Below, in pieces: positions 1-8,003 of a DNA stretch of 8,877 bases (its first letter is position 1; each line of letters starts with the position of its first letter). The notes under the pieces are model-generated. The model saw only the letters and a program-made list of their open reading frames with translations. It was not told the DNA's origin and made no database searches. The stretch is from positions 1 to 8,877 of the forward strand of contig CAIPFS010000552.1 in NCBI GenBank assembly GCA_903864375.1. Direction: 5' to 3'. The stretch is from an uncultured Verrucomicrobiota bacterium (lineage in GTDB: Bacteria > Verrucomicrobiota > Verrucomicrobiia > Limisphaerales > UBA9464). The position numbers were made by a program, and so were the translations under genes.

Positions 1-342
1 GCTGATGTCCGGATATATTTCGCTATAGCTTCCCTCCAGGTAGGTATTGGCGACAACGGCCGGTCCGCCATGCCCCGGACCGGAAACGTAGATCATGTCG
101 AGATCGAACTTTCCGATGACCCGATTGAGATGGGCATAGATGAAGTTCTGGCCCGGGGTGGTTCCCCAATGTCCCAGCAGCATGTGCTTTACGTCCGAAA
201 GCACCAGGGGACGCTTCAGCAGCGGATTGTCATACAGGTAGATTTGTCCCACCGACAGGTAGTTGGCAGCCCTCCAGTAGGCGTCGAGCAACTGGAAGGA
301 TTCCTCGGGAGGCGATGCAGTCAGGGTGGTCAAGGTTGTCAT
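1..342 (-). CDS. xfp: Phosphoketolase, N-terminal 114 residues (cut by left window edge)
   Basis: This is the start of a thiamine-diphosphate-dependent phosphoketolase. The family uses phosphate to cleave xylulose 5-phosphate (and often fructose 6-phosphate) to acetyl phosphate plus glyceraldehyde 3-phosphate (or erythrose 4-phosphate) in the cytoplasm. My translation shows the family's N-terminal hallmarks: YWRAANYLSVGQIYL (about residues 22-36), LLGHWGTTPGQNF (55-67), a HLNRVI segment, SGPGHGGPAVV (87-97) and NTYLEGSYSEIYPDIS running into the edge. His58 and His91 are 33 residues apart, the same spacing as the active-site His64 and His97 of bifidobacterial enzymes (from memory). Full-length members have about 790-830 residues, so roughly 85% of the gene lies outside. 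ATG at 342 is the first plausible start, with no Shine-Dalgarno sequence before it. The yhhJ-like stop is 17 bases upstream, so it is probably the next cistron of the same operon. Whether it prefers xylulose 5-phosphate or fructose 6-phosphate cannot be told. Confidence 0.95.
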   Translation of the reverse strand, partial: MTTLTTLTASPPEESFQLLDAYWRAANYLSVGQIYLYDNPLLKRPLVLSDVKHMLLGHWGTTPGQNFIYAHLNRVIGKFDLDMIYVSGPGHGGPAVVANTYLEGSYSEIYPDIS

Positions 343-359
343 GATAGGAGAGTTCTGGA

Positions 360-1484
360 TCACGCGGCTTCACTGAGAGATTTTCGAAATCGGACGAGGG
401 CGATACCGAAGAAGACCACCCCGATGCCGATGAGTGCGGCGAGGTGAGGCCAGACGTCGGACAGTCCTGCACCCCGAAAAAGGATGGCCTGGCCCAGGGC
501 CACAAAGTGGGTCGTCGGTGCGGCCTCCATGACGAATCGAAGGACAGCGGGAAGACTCTCGCGCGGAGTGAAACTGCCGGAGAGCAGTTGAAGCGGGAGA
601 AGAATCAAAACCGCCAGCATTCCAAACTGGGGCATGGAACGGGCGACGGTGGCCATGAAGATCCCGAGGGAGGTGGCCGCAAATAGGTGGATGGCGGCAC
701 CCAGCACGAAAAGCCCGACCGATCCTTCGATGGGTACGTGCAGAATGCCTCTGATAATCCAGAGAAGACCGACCATGGCCGCCAGAAGGACCACTGCGCT
801 CATGGACCAGATTTTTGACAACATGATCTCCGAGGGGGTGATGGGCATCACCAGAAGGTGCTCGATTGTCCCGTGCTCCCGCTCCCGCAGTAGGGCCGCA
901 CCCGTCAGAATGATCCCCAGCATCGTGACATTGTTGATCATTTCCGTGAGCGCCCCGAACCATGCCTGTTGCAGGTTGGGATTGAAGCGTGCGCGCAGGG
1001 TCAGGCCGACCGGCGGCGGAGCGGTGGCGCGATATCGTTGAATAAAACCCTCCACCTCGCCGGATACAATTTGCCGGACATAACCACCGCCGCTGAAGGC
1101 CTGGGTCATCCGGGTGGCATCGATGTTCAACTGGATCGGAGAAACCGTTCCCTTGAGGACCCGACGCTGGAAATCCGGTGGGATATCGAGAACGAAGGTA
1201 TAGTCGCCGGAATCCAGACCGGCATCAGCGTCGGCCAGTGTGACCATCCGGGGTGGATTGAAGCGGGGACGGTAGAAGGCTTGAATGATGCTTCTGGAAA
1301 GTGGGGAGGCATCCTCGTCCACCACGGCGATGGGGACATGGTGAAGCGTCTCAGGCAGGGCCGTGGCAGCAATGTAGATGGACGCCGTAAAACTGTAGGC
1401 GATCAGCAGCAGCATGATCGGGTCCCGGGCAAGGCTCCAGAGTTCCTTGACCCCCAGCCGAAAGATGTGGGAGGACGATGGCAT
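360..1484 (-). CDS. yhhJ: ABC-2 type permease, YhhJ-like, of the exporter
   Basis: This is an inner-membrane permease subunit that should pair with the permease half of the RbbA-like protein to form the transport channel. It has 374 residues, the same length as E. coli YhhJ as I remember it, and resembles it along the whole chain. A first membrane helix (about residues 23-41) is followed by a long periplasmic domain (42-178) containing FYRPRF, DATRM-QAF and RFNPN-like segments. Five further hydrophobic segments follow (about 183-199, 228-246, 255-280, 286-302, 347-364). The cytoplasmic loop REREHGTIEHLLVMPITP (200-217) is a hallmark of the family, and the C-terminus carries a basic RFRK. ATG at 1484 has a good Shine-Dalgarno sequence (AGGAG, 1493-1497) and lies 2 bases after the rbbA stop. 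It has no ATPase domain of its own and must rely on the RbbA-like protein. The cargo is unknown; multidrug or envelope-component export is typical of the superfamily. Confidence 0.94.
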   Translation of the reverse strand: MPSSSHIFRLGVKELWSLARDPIMLLLIAYSFTASIYIAATALPETLHHVPIAVVDEDASPLSRSIIQAFYRPRFNPPRMVTLADADAGLDSGDYTFVLDIPPDFQRRVLKGTVSPIQLNIDATRMTQAFSGGGYVRQIVSGEVEGFIQRYRATAPPPVGLTLRARFNPNLQQAWFGALTEMINNVTMLGIILTGAALLREREHGTIEHLLVMPITPSEIMLSKIWSMSAVVLLAAMVGLLWIIRGILHVPIEGSVGLFVLGAAIHLFAATSLGIFMATVARSMPQFGMLAVLILLPLQLLSGSFTPRESLPAVLRFVMEAAPTTHFVALGQAILFRGAGLSDVWPHLAALIGIGVVFFGIALVRFRKSLSEAA

Positions 1485-1486
1485 GG

Positions 1487-4249
1487 TCAGGTCTCCTGCT
1501 TTCGCAACAGCAGGATCGGGAGCCCCACCATGACCGGAACGGCCAGCAATAGCGGCCAGAAGGAAGCCGCGAGCCCGCGGAAACCGAGACCCTTGCTGAA
1601 AACGCCCCGGCAGATGAGGAGGAAGTGGGTGGCCGGATAGCTTTTTCCAATGACAGCCCCCATGCCTTCCAGCGATGAGACGGGGCTGAGAATACCGGCA
1701 AACTGGACAGCGGGAATCAGGGTGCCGATCAGGGTCAAAAAGAGGGCTGCGATCTGGCTCCGGGTGAAGGTTGAACAGAAGAGTCCGAACCCGGTTGAAA
1801 AGATGACGAAGAGCAAGGCCCCAGTCGACAGGGCGGCGAGGCTCCCCTTGACGGGGACACGGAACAGGCCGACCGCCATCAGGGTCAGCAGGCTGAAATT
1901 CAACAACGACAGGACGACGTACGGCAATTGCTTGCCCAAAAGGAATTCCGATCGCGTCACCGGGGTCACATACAGGTTGATGATGGAACCCAGTTCCTTT
2001 TCACGCACCACAGACAACGCGGTGAGCATCGCCGGAATCAGGAGGAGCAGGAGCGGGATCACGGACGGGACCATGGCTGGGAGGCTCCGGACGTCGGGAT
2101 TATACCGATAGCGGGTTTCGACCCATGCCGGACTGGGATGGTTTTGACCCAGACGACGAGTCGCCATTTCCTCGAGCCACCCTTGATGCATCCCCTGGAT
2201 GTATCCTTGAATGGTCTCCGCCCGTTGAGGCATGGACCCGTCCACCCAGGCTCCAACGCTCACCGGGTTCCCATGTCCGATGGAGCGGGCAAAATGTGGG
2301 GGAATGTCAATCGCCAGCGCCAGCTCCCCGGACCGCATGCGGCGTTCCAGATCCCGGTCATCGCGGAGGGGGTGTGCCTCATGAAAATAGCGGGAACCGG
2401 CGAGATTGAGGGCATAATCCCGGCTTAACCCGGTGCCGTCATGATCCAGCACCGCAAAATCAAGGTTCTCAACGTCCAGACTGATGCCGTATCCGATGAT
2501 GAGCATCAACAGGGCGGTCCCCAATAGCGCCATGGTCAACCGAACCGGGTCCCGCCGAAGTTCGCGGGCTTCGCGGAGGGTGTAACTCCATGACCTGCGA
2601 ATGCTGAACGGAGGAGTCCGCCGGACCGGCGCCGGGGTTGTCGCCGAAATGACTCCCACGGGGTTTTGCGGTTCAGAGGGATGGCCTGCCGGGGCGGAAA
2701 TCCCCTCGGCTTCCTTCAGATAACTGATGAATGCCTCCTCCAAAGAAGCTGAACCCCGCAGCCGCACGATTTCCTCGGGCCGACCGGTGACCAGGACCGA
2801 ACCCGCGTTCATGAGCGAGATGCGATCACACCGCATCGCCTCATTCATGAAATGGGTCGATACGAAGATGGTCACCTCGTCCTTCCGGGACAGGTCGATC
2901 ATCAACTGCCACAGGACGTCACGGGCGATGGGATCAACCCCGGAGGTGGGCTCGTCGAGGATTAGTAATTCCGGTTGATGCACCATGGCAACGGCAAGCG
3001 AGAGCCGCTGCCGGATGCCCAATGGCAGCTGGTCCGGCATCGAATCGCGGTTCCGTTCCAAATCAAAGCGCAGCACCATCTCATCCACCCGGCTGGAAAT
3101 CTGTGCCGGGTCCATTCCGTACAAGCGGGCCGCCAGCACCAGGTTTTGGTGAATCGATAGTTCCGAATACAGGGAGAAGGACTGCGACATGTAGCCCACC
3201 CGGCGACGGGTGGCGAGGTCATCCACGCGGACCGGCAAGCCAAACAGTTGGGCCACTCCGGACGTGGGCGGAAGAAGTCCGGTCAGCATTTTCATGGTGG
3301 TGGACTTGCCGCACCCATTGGAGCCCAGGAATCCGAAGATTTCCCCCCGCCGAATCTGAAAACTGACCCGGTTTACCGCGACAAAGGCCCCGAACTTTTT
3401 GGTCAATTCCCGGGCGTCGATGGCGAATCCACTTCCGGCAGCCTCTTTGAACGCGGGTATCGTCACCGGACGGTGCCGGCTGCGCAGCGCCTCCGGCAAC
3501 AGGGCAATGAAGGCTGCGTCGAGGGAGTCCGTGTGGGTCTGATTCCGAAGCTGGGCGGGTGATCCGCTGGCAAGAATCCGTCCGGCATTCATCGCCATCA
3601 GCCATTCAAATTGTTCGGCTTCCTCCATGTAGGCGGTGGCAACCACCACGCTCATGCCAGGGCGCGCAACGCGGAGGCGGCGAATCAGGTCCCAGAACTG
3701 CGAGCGGGCCAGCGGATCCACCCCCGTGGTTGGCTCATCCAGCACCAACAAATCCGGATCGTGAATCAAGGCACAACAGAGACCGAGCTTCTGCTTCATG
3801 CCGCCGGAAAGCTGGCCCACCGGGCGGGCCAGGAAATCCGAGAGCCCGGTATCCCGGCACAATCCGTCAATGCGCCGTCGGCGTTCAGCCTGTTCCAATC
3901 CAAAAAGACAGCCGAAAAATTGGAGGTTCTCTTCAATCGACAGCGTTGGATACAGGTTCCTTCCCAGTCCCTGCGGCATGTAGGCGATGCGCCGGCAAAC
4001 CGCCCTCCGATGCCGCGGGTCCGCCATGTCTCCCTCCAGGGTCATCACCCTGCCCTCCTGAACAGCCCGGGCACCGGCAATCAGCGACAGGAGGCTCGAT
4101 TTTCCAACGGCATCGGGGCCGATCAATCCGACCATCGCTGCCGCCGGGATGTCGGCGGTGATTCCATCCAGTGCAACCGTCTTTCCGTATCGGAGGCGCA
4201 CCCGTTCGAAACGGACCACAGGTGCCAACTTTTGCAGCGGAAGACTCAT
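1487..4249 (-). CDS. rbbA: RbbA-like ABC protein: two ATPase domains fused to an ABC-2 permease
   Basis: This 920-residue protein (E. coli RbbA has about 911) combines two ATPase domains and one permease half. ATPase 1 (about residues 10-240) has Walker A GPDAVGKS (44-51), signature LSGGMKQK (147-154) and Walker B LLVLDEP (167-173), but Ala206 at the switch-histidine position. ATPase 2 (about 275-500) has Walker A GSNGCGKST (309-317), Q-loop MSQ (354-356), Walker B LLILDEP (428-434) and His466, but a degenerate signature, LPLGIRQ (408-414). A Pro/Ala-rich linker (about 515-548) leads to the permease: a helix at 572-590, a periplasmic domain at about 591-725, and five more helices from 727 to 916, with VREKELGSIINLYVTP (748-763) matching the loop in YhhJ. 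ATG 4249 overlaps the previous stop (ATGA) and has a weak AAGG at 4257-4260. E. coli RbbA was described as a ribosome-associated ATPase, but the adaptor and permease neighbours point to export. The cargo is unknown. Confidence 0.95.
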   Translation of the reverse strand: MSLPLQKLAPVVRFERVRLRYGKTVALDGITADIPAAAMVGLIGPDAVGKSSLLSLIAGARAVQEGRVMTLEGDMADPRHRRAVCRRIAYMPQGLGRNLYPTLSIEENLQFFGCLFGLEQAERRRRIDGLCRDTGLSDFLARPVGQLSGGMKQKLGLCCALIHDPDLLVLDEPTTGVDPLARSQFWDLIRRLRVARPGMSVVVATAYMEEAEQFEWLMAMNAGRILASGSPAQLRNQTHTDSLDAAFIALLPEALRSRHRPVTIPAFKEAAGSGFAIDARELTKKFGAFVAVNRVSFQIRRGEIFGFLGSNGCGKSTTMKMLTGLLPPTSGVAQLFGLPVRVDDLATRRRVGYMSQSFSLYSELSIHQNLVLAARLYGMDPAQISSRVDEMVLRFDLERNRDSMPDQLPLGIRQRLSLAVAMVHQPELLILDEPTSGVDPIARDVLWQLMIDLSRKDEVTIFVSTHFMNEAMRCDRISLMNAGSVLVTGRPEEIVRLRGSASLEEAFISYLKEAEGISAPAGHPSEPQNPVGVISATTPAPVRRTPPFSIRRSWSYTLREARELRRDPVRLTMALLGTALLMLIIGYGISLDVENLDFAVLDHDGTGLSRDYALNLAGSRYFHEAHPLRDDRDLERRMRSGELALAIDIPPHFARSIGHGNPVSVGAWVDGSMPQRAETIQGYIQGMHQGWLEEMATRRLGQNHPSPAWVETRYRYNPDVRSLPAMVPSVIPLLLLLIPAMLTALSVVREKELGSIINLYVTPVTRSEFLLGKQLPYVVLSLLNFSLLTLMAVGLFRVPVKGSLAALSTGALLFVIFSTGFGLFCSTFTRSQIAALFLTLIGTLIPAVQFAGILSPVSSLEGMGAVIGKSYPATHFLLICRGVFSKGLGFRGLAASFWPLLLAVPVMVGLPILLLRKQET
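1493..1497 (-). promoter_or_regulatory. Shine-Dalgarno sequence for the yhhJ-like gene
   Basis: AGGAG on the minus strand lies 8 bases before ATG 1484 and inside the last codons of the rbbA-like gene. It is the only strong ribosome-binding site among the starts in this window, and it supports both the chosen start and translation of yhhJ alongside rbbA. Confidence 0.8.
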
Positions 4250-5382
4250 TCAGAAGCCTTGATGCCCAATCTGGCGGGCCAGGCGGCCCGCGCATCCAGA
4301 CGGACCCAGGCCACTCCCGGTGTGCCGGTCTTGATCGTGGTGCGATGCCGGGCCAGGAGTTCGCCACCAAACTGGGCTTTGACCCGGAACATCAGCTTCT
4401 CCCGCTCACTTGCGGTTTCGACCGTTTTGGGGGTGAACTGCGCCACGGAGGCGACGAAGGAGACCGTGGCGGGAATCACTTCATCGGGGACCGCATCCAG
4501 AACAACCCGGACCTCGGTTCCGATGGACACCTTTCCCGCCGCCATCTCGGGAAGAAAGAACGTGAGATAAACGTCTCCCAAATCGACCAGGTTCAACACC
4601 TTTCCCCCGGCTGCGAGGACCTCACCCGGCTGGCCGATGCGGTATTGGATTCGCCCGGCCCGGGGTGCGGTGAGCTGGCTGTCGTGGATATCCGCCTCAA
4701 TGCGGGTCACCGTCGCTTCCGCTGCGGCAATTCCGGACCGGGCCCCCACCCAAACGGCATGCGCAGCCCGGACGGCGGCAGCGGCGGCCGACACCTGGGC
4801 CCGGGCGGAAGCCAGCGCCGCCTCCATTCCCCGCCATCGAGCCTGGTCGTCCTCAAAATCCTGGCGGGAAAGGGCACCCTCCCCCGTCAGGGACTCGGTG
4901 CGCTTGAACCGACGGCGTGCAAGGTCGACATCGCTTTCGCGCTGCACCACCACCGCCTCGGCCGCCACCACTTCGCTTGCCCGGGCCGCCTCCAGGGCTT
5001 CGGCGCTGGCCACTGCCGTCACTGCCTGGCGGCAGAGGGCCTGGGCTTCATCCCGTTGAGCGTTGAGGACCGTGGTTTGCATCTGGGCGAGCGGTTGACC
5101 CAGGACAACAAAATTCCCCTCATCCACCCAAATCTCCTGGATGCGCCCGGCCAGTTTGGTGGCGACGTCGACTTCCGTCGCTTCCACCCGGCCGTTGCCT
5201 TGAACAAATCCCTTATCAGGATCGGGAGACCAGAATGCCCAACCGATCCCGGCGGCGGCAACGATCACCACCGCCCCCACGGCCCACCATCGATAGACGA
5301 GGATGGCTTTCCAACCTCCCAGCTTTGGCGCAGGAACATCCGGAACCGTCGCTGACACGGGGGAGGGAACTGGAATGGTCAT
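4246..5382 (-). CDS. yhiI: HlyD-family membrane fusion (periplasmic adaptor) protein, YhiI-like
   Basis: This is the adaptor of the exporter, anchored in the inner membrane and reaching across the periplasm towards an outer-membrane channel. No channel gene is present in the window, so a TolC-type protein encoded elsewhere may serve. Its 378 residues include one N-terminal membrane anchor (about 33-50), a first lipoyl half (GNGRVEATEVDVATKLAGR onwards, about 62-101), a long Ala/Glu/Arg-rich coiled-coil hairpin (about 104-232), the second lipoyl half (TAPRAGRIQYRIGQPGEVL, 238-256) and a beta-barrel region (about 269-340) containing SFVASVAQFTPKTVET (308-323). These segments closely match E. 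coli YhiI, which has about 355 residues; the excess here is mostly a Pro-rich cytoplasmic N-terminus. An in-frame TGA lies directly before ATG 5382, so the reading frame cannot begin further upstream. There is no clear Shine-Dalgarno sequence. The stop overlaps the rbbA start by 4 bases, indicating translational coupling. Confidence 0.94.
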   Translation of the reverse strand: MTIPVPSPVSATVPDVPAPKLGGWKAILVYRWWAVGAVVIVAAAGIGWAFWSPDPDKGFVQGNGRVEATEVDVATKLAGRIQEIWVDEGNFVVLGQPLAQMQTTVLNAQRDEAQALCRQAVTAVASAEALEAARASEVVAAEAVVVQRESDVDLARRRFKRTESLTGEGALSRQDFEDDQARWRGMEAALASARAQVSAAAAAVRAAHAVWVGARSGIAAAEATVTRIEADIHDSQLTAPRAGRIQYRIGQPGEVLAAGGKVLNLVDLGDVYLTFFLPEMAAGKVSIGTEVRVVLDAVPDEVIPATVSFVASVAQFTPKTVETASEREKLMFRVKAQFGGELLARHRTTIKTGTPGVAWVRLDARAAWPARLGIKASE

Positions 5383-5397
5383 TCAGGAGAGGTTGGA

Positions 5398-5422
5398 GGG
5401 AGCCGGCTCCCATCCTGCCGGC
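5398..5422. repeat. Palindrome and inverted repeat in the glgP-yhiI gap
   Basis: The 59-base gap 5383-5441 holds a perfect 14-base palindrome, gggagccggctccc (5398-5411). It also holds a second copy of gccggc (5417-5422), nine bases from the copy inside the palindrome (5402-5407). In RNA this allows either a 5-pair stem with a CCGG loop or a 6-pair stem with a 9-base loop, but not both, because they share bases. There is no T-run after either stem on the minus strand, so it does not look like a factor-independent terminator. It could be an operator, an mRNA processing or stability element, or chance in GC-rich DNA. I see no convincing -10/-35 pair in the rest of the gap. Confidence 0.4.
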
Positions 5423-5441
5423 ACTTCGTTGTGATTGGGCC

Positions 5442-8003
5442 TCAGTGTTGCCAGAGGATTTGTGAGGCTTCGAGCGGGATGCAGGCATCCGGAAATCGTG
5501 GCAGCGCCCGGACGGTGTATTCGGAGGCAGGTCGGACCGCCGGGATTTCGGCCCGATAGACGTAAGGCTGTCCGGTGGCGTCCGGGGACGTCACACATTC
5601 CATGACGTGGCGGACCGATTCACCGCCGGCCGCTCCATTGGCAAAAAGTTCGACCTGTATCGACGACGCACCCACCGCACCGAGGAAGAGTTCCACTTCA
5701 AACGACCATCGACCTGAAGCACCGCCCACCCGCAGTTCCCCAAAGTGGAGTTCAGCCCAGTGGCTTGTGAGGTTCTGCTCCCAGGCGACCAGTTGGCGAC
5801 CCTCTGCCCCCTGGTTCGCGGCCCGCCGTTGAAACGCTTCTGCGGCAGGAAGGTAGTGATGCTCGGTGTATTCCCGGACCGTTCGATCCGCCGAAAAGCG
5901 GGGTGTCAGGGCGGCCATGCTTTCGCGCATCTGTCCCACCCATCGGGTGGGAATTCCCCGGCTGTCCCGTTGATAAAAAGCGGGGGCCACATCGTGTTCC
6001 AATGCGTCATAAAGCCGCTCGGCCTCCGCCCGTTCCCAGGCGGGACCGCTGCCGTGCTCCTGTTCGTCGCCGAGGGCCCAACCGAGTTCCGGAACAAAGG
6101 CCTCAGCCCACCAACCGTCCAGTTCGGAGAGATTGACGCCCCCATTTACGAGGGTTTTCATGCCACTGGTGCCACAGGCCTCCCAGGGGCGTCGTGGGGT
6201 GTTGAGCCAGAGGTCCGCCCCCTGAACCAGCTCCTCCGTCAAGTGCATGTCGTTGTCGCCGAGAAAAATCACGTTTGCCCGTGCGTCGGTATGACGGATG
6301 AACCACGTCCAGCATTGGATCAGGCTCTGCCCCTCCAAATCCGCAGGATGGGCCTTGCCCGCGAGAATCAACTGCATCGGTCGATCGCGGTTGCCGAGCA
6401 ATCGCAGCAGGCGTTCCGGATCCTGAAGGAGGAGGTTGGGACGCTTGTAGGTGGCAAACCGCCGGGCAAACACCACCGTCAGCACATCGGTCCGCAGCAA
6501 CTGCCGCGCCTCCTCCACCTCTCCCGGGGGTGCCCCGGACGCCGCCAATTGAAGAGAAAGGCGCCGACGGGTGTACTCGATCAGGCGGACACGTGATTGG
6601 GAACGCAGCTCCCAAAGGCTTTCATCGGAGACGTGGCGAAAATCACGTTCCGGGCCGTCGGTCATGCCGGTCCACCGTTTGTCGCCGCAGGTCGCGGTCC
6701 AAAGCGCATCGGAGGCCGGGGACTCCCAGCTGGGGACGTGAATGCCGTTGGTGACGTGCCCCACCGGAACTTCATCCACGGGCCAGCGCGGGAACAGCGG
6801 AGAGAGGAGCTGGCGGCTGACCAGCCCGTGCAATCGACTGACTCCATTGACCGAACGACTGCCACGGACGGCCAGATAGGCCATCTTGAACGCCTCACCG
6901 GCATCGTCCGGATTGAGTCGTCCGAGTGCCAGAAGATCGACAAACCGGATGCCCAGCCGCTGGACCGCATAGGAACCCAGATACGGTTCGAGGAGTTCCG
7001 AGGTGAATTGGTCCAGACCGGCGGCCACCGAGGTATGGGTGGTGAACAAATTCCCGGCCCGGGTGACGGCCAGGGCTTCGGCGAACGGCAAACCGGATGT
7101 CTTCATGAAGCTGGCGGCCCGTTCCAGCACCACAAAGGCGGCGTGCCCTTCATTGAGATGGCAGACCTCGGGGTGCAGACCCAGAGCCTCCAGCAGATGC
7201 CATCCTCCTATCCCGAGAACGAGTTCCTGCTTCAACCGCAACTCCGACCCTCCGCCATACAATTCACTGGTGATCCCGCGATGAACCGGGAAATTGGCAA
7301 TATCATTACTATCCAATAAGTACAGCTTTACCCGACCCACGAGAACCTGCCAGGCCCGCAACCAGACGGAGTAACCGGGAAGAGCCACTTCGAGACGAAG
7401 CCATTCGCCATTGGCGCGACGAACCGGCTGGATGGGAAGCTGTCCGGGGTCGTTGTACGGAAACAGCGCCTCCTGGGCACCGTTGCGGTCGATCAACTGC
7501 CGAAAGTAGCCGCGCTGATAGAGCAGGCCAACACCGATGACCGGCACACCCAGATCGCTCGCCGCCTTCAATTGATCCCCGGCGACATTGCCCAGCCCGC
7601 CTGAATAAATCGGCAAGGCCTGGCTCAGCATGAATTCGAGACTGAAATAGGCGACACAGCTCAACCGGGAGCCCGGATGTTTTGAATCAAACCAGCTGGG
7701 ACGTGACTCGGATTCGCGACGGACCGCCATCACTGCATCCAGATTCTGCCGAAACGTGACGTTGGAAAGTCGTTCCACGAGGCGGTCCCGCGATACGGTC
7801 TGCAACACCGCCCACGGATTCTGGGTCAATCGCCACAGGTCACCATCCAGTTCCGCCCACAGCTCCTTGACCCGGTGACTCGCCGACCAGCGCAAATCCA
7901 ATGCGAGGCTCACCAGGGAATCCAGACCGGGAGGTGCGTTTGGAGATGGACAGTACGGCGGTGCGGCCATGCGGGAGGATTCCTCCTGCGAAAGTGTGGT
8001 CAT
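5442..8003 (-). CDS. glgP: Alpha-glucan (glycogen) phosphorylase, GT35 family with DUF3417 N-terminus
   Basis: This cytoplasmic enzyme removes glucose 1-phosphate from glycogen or maltodextrin chains using phosphate and pyridoxal phosphate. The 853 residues fit the bacterial phosphorylase branch that carries an N-terminal DUF3417 helical domain (about 26-105), not the E. coli GlgP/MalP branch. Recognisable blocks are YFSLEF (119-124), PIYSGGLGNVAGDQLKAASD (131-150), VGLLYQRGYFRQ (158-169), HLNEGHAAF (282-290), VTNGIHVPSW (418-426), FARRFATYKRP (512-522) and WEACGTSGMKTLVNGGVNLS (607-626). Lys616 in GTSGMK is the expected pyridoxal-phosphate lysine. A C-terminal beta-rich region (about 740-853) ends in PLEASQILWQH, a tail I associate with this branch. 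ATG 8003 overlaps the upstream stop as ATGA. The preceding pyrimidine-rich stretch lacks a Shine-Dalgarno sequence, so translation probably depends on coupling. The active-site blocks look intact. Chain-length preference cannot be told. Confidence 0.95.
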   Translation of the reverse strand: MTTLSQEESSRMAAPPYCPSPNAPPGLDSLVSLALDLRWSASHRVKELWAELDGDLWRLTQNPWAVLQTVSRDRLVERLSNVTFRQNLDAVMAVRRESESRPSWFDSKHPGSRLSCVAYFSLEFMLSQALPIYSGGLGNVAGDQLKAASDLGVPVIGVGLLYQRGYFRQLIDRNGAQEALFPYNDPGQLPIQPVRRANGEWLRLEVALPGYSVWLRAWQVLVGRVKLYLLDSNDIANFPVHRGITSELYGGGSELRLKQELVLGIGGWHLLEALGLHPEVCHLNEGHAAFVVLERAASFMKTSGLPFAEALAVTRAGNLFTTHTSVAAGLDQFTSELLEPYLGSYAVQRLGIRFVDLLALGRLNPDDAGEAFKMAYLAVRGSRSVNGVSRLHGLVSRQLLSPLFPRWPVDEVPVGHVTNGIHVPSWESPASDALWTATCGDKRWTGMTDGPERDFRHVSDESLWELRSQSRVRLIEYTRRRLSLQLAASGAPPGEVEEARQLLRTDVLTVVFARRFATYKRPNLLLQDPERLLRLLGNRDRPMQLILAGKAHPADLEGQSLIQCWTWFIRHTDARANVIFLGDNDMHLTEELVQGADLWLNTPRRPWEACGTSGMKTLVNGGVNLSELDGWWAEAFVPELGWALGDEQEHGSGPAWERAEAERLYDALEHDVAPAFYQRDSRGIPTRWVGQMRESMAALTPRFSADRTVREYTEHHYLPAAEAFQRRAANQGAEGRQLVAWEQNLTSHWAELHFGELRVGGASGRWSFEVELFLGAVGASSIQVELFANGAAGGESVRHVMECVTSPDATGQPYVYRAEIPAVRPASEYTVRALPRFPDACIPLEASQILWQH

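Noticed and set aside
230..505. 91-codon open frame on the minus strand
   Set aside because: Overlaps the phosphoketolase start and the yhhJ end in another frame. Both real genes have unmistakable motifs through the overlap.
360..2540. Recent tandem duplication of the permease (rbbA C-terminal half and yhhJ)
   Set aside because: The two permease regions share the family layout and the RE-E-G-I loop, but their sequences differ widely and E. coli has the same pair, so this is an ancient paralogy.
3611..4570. 319-codon open frame on the plus strand
   Set aside because: Antisense to the first ATPase domain of the rbbA-like gene, with no family motifs, membrane segments or plausible start context.
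4171..5355. 394-codon open frame on the plus strand
   Set aside because: It lies opposite the yhiI-like gene and the start of the rbbA-like gene, both with clear family motifs. Its product is rich in Gly, His, Arg and Pro with no recognisable domain, as expected for a shadow frame in GC-rich DNA.
5398..5422. Factor-independent terminator after glgP
   Set aside because: The stems are short and are followed on the minus strand by a C-rich stretch, not a T-run.
5745..6596. 283-codon open frame on the plus strand
   Set aside because: Antisense to the 3' half of glgP, which is intact and carries the pyridoxal-phosphate motif. The composition is that of a shadow frame.
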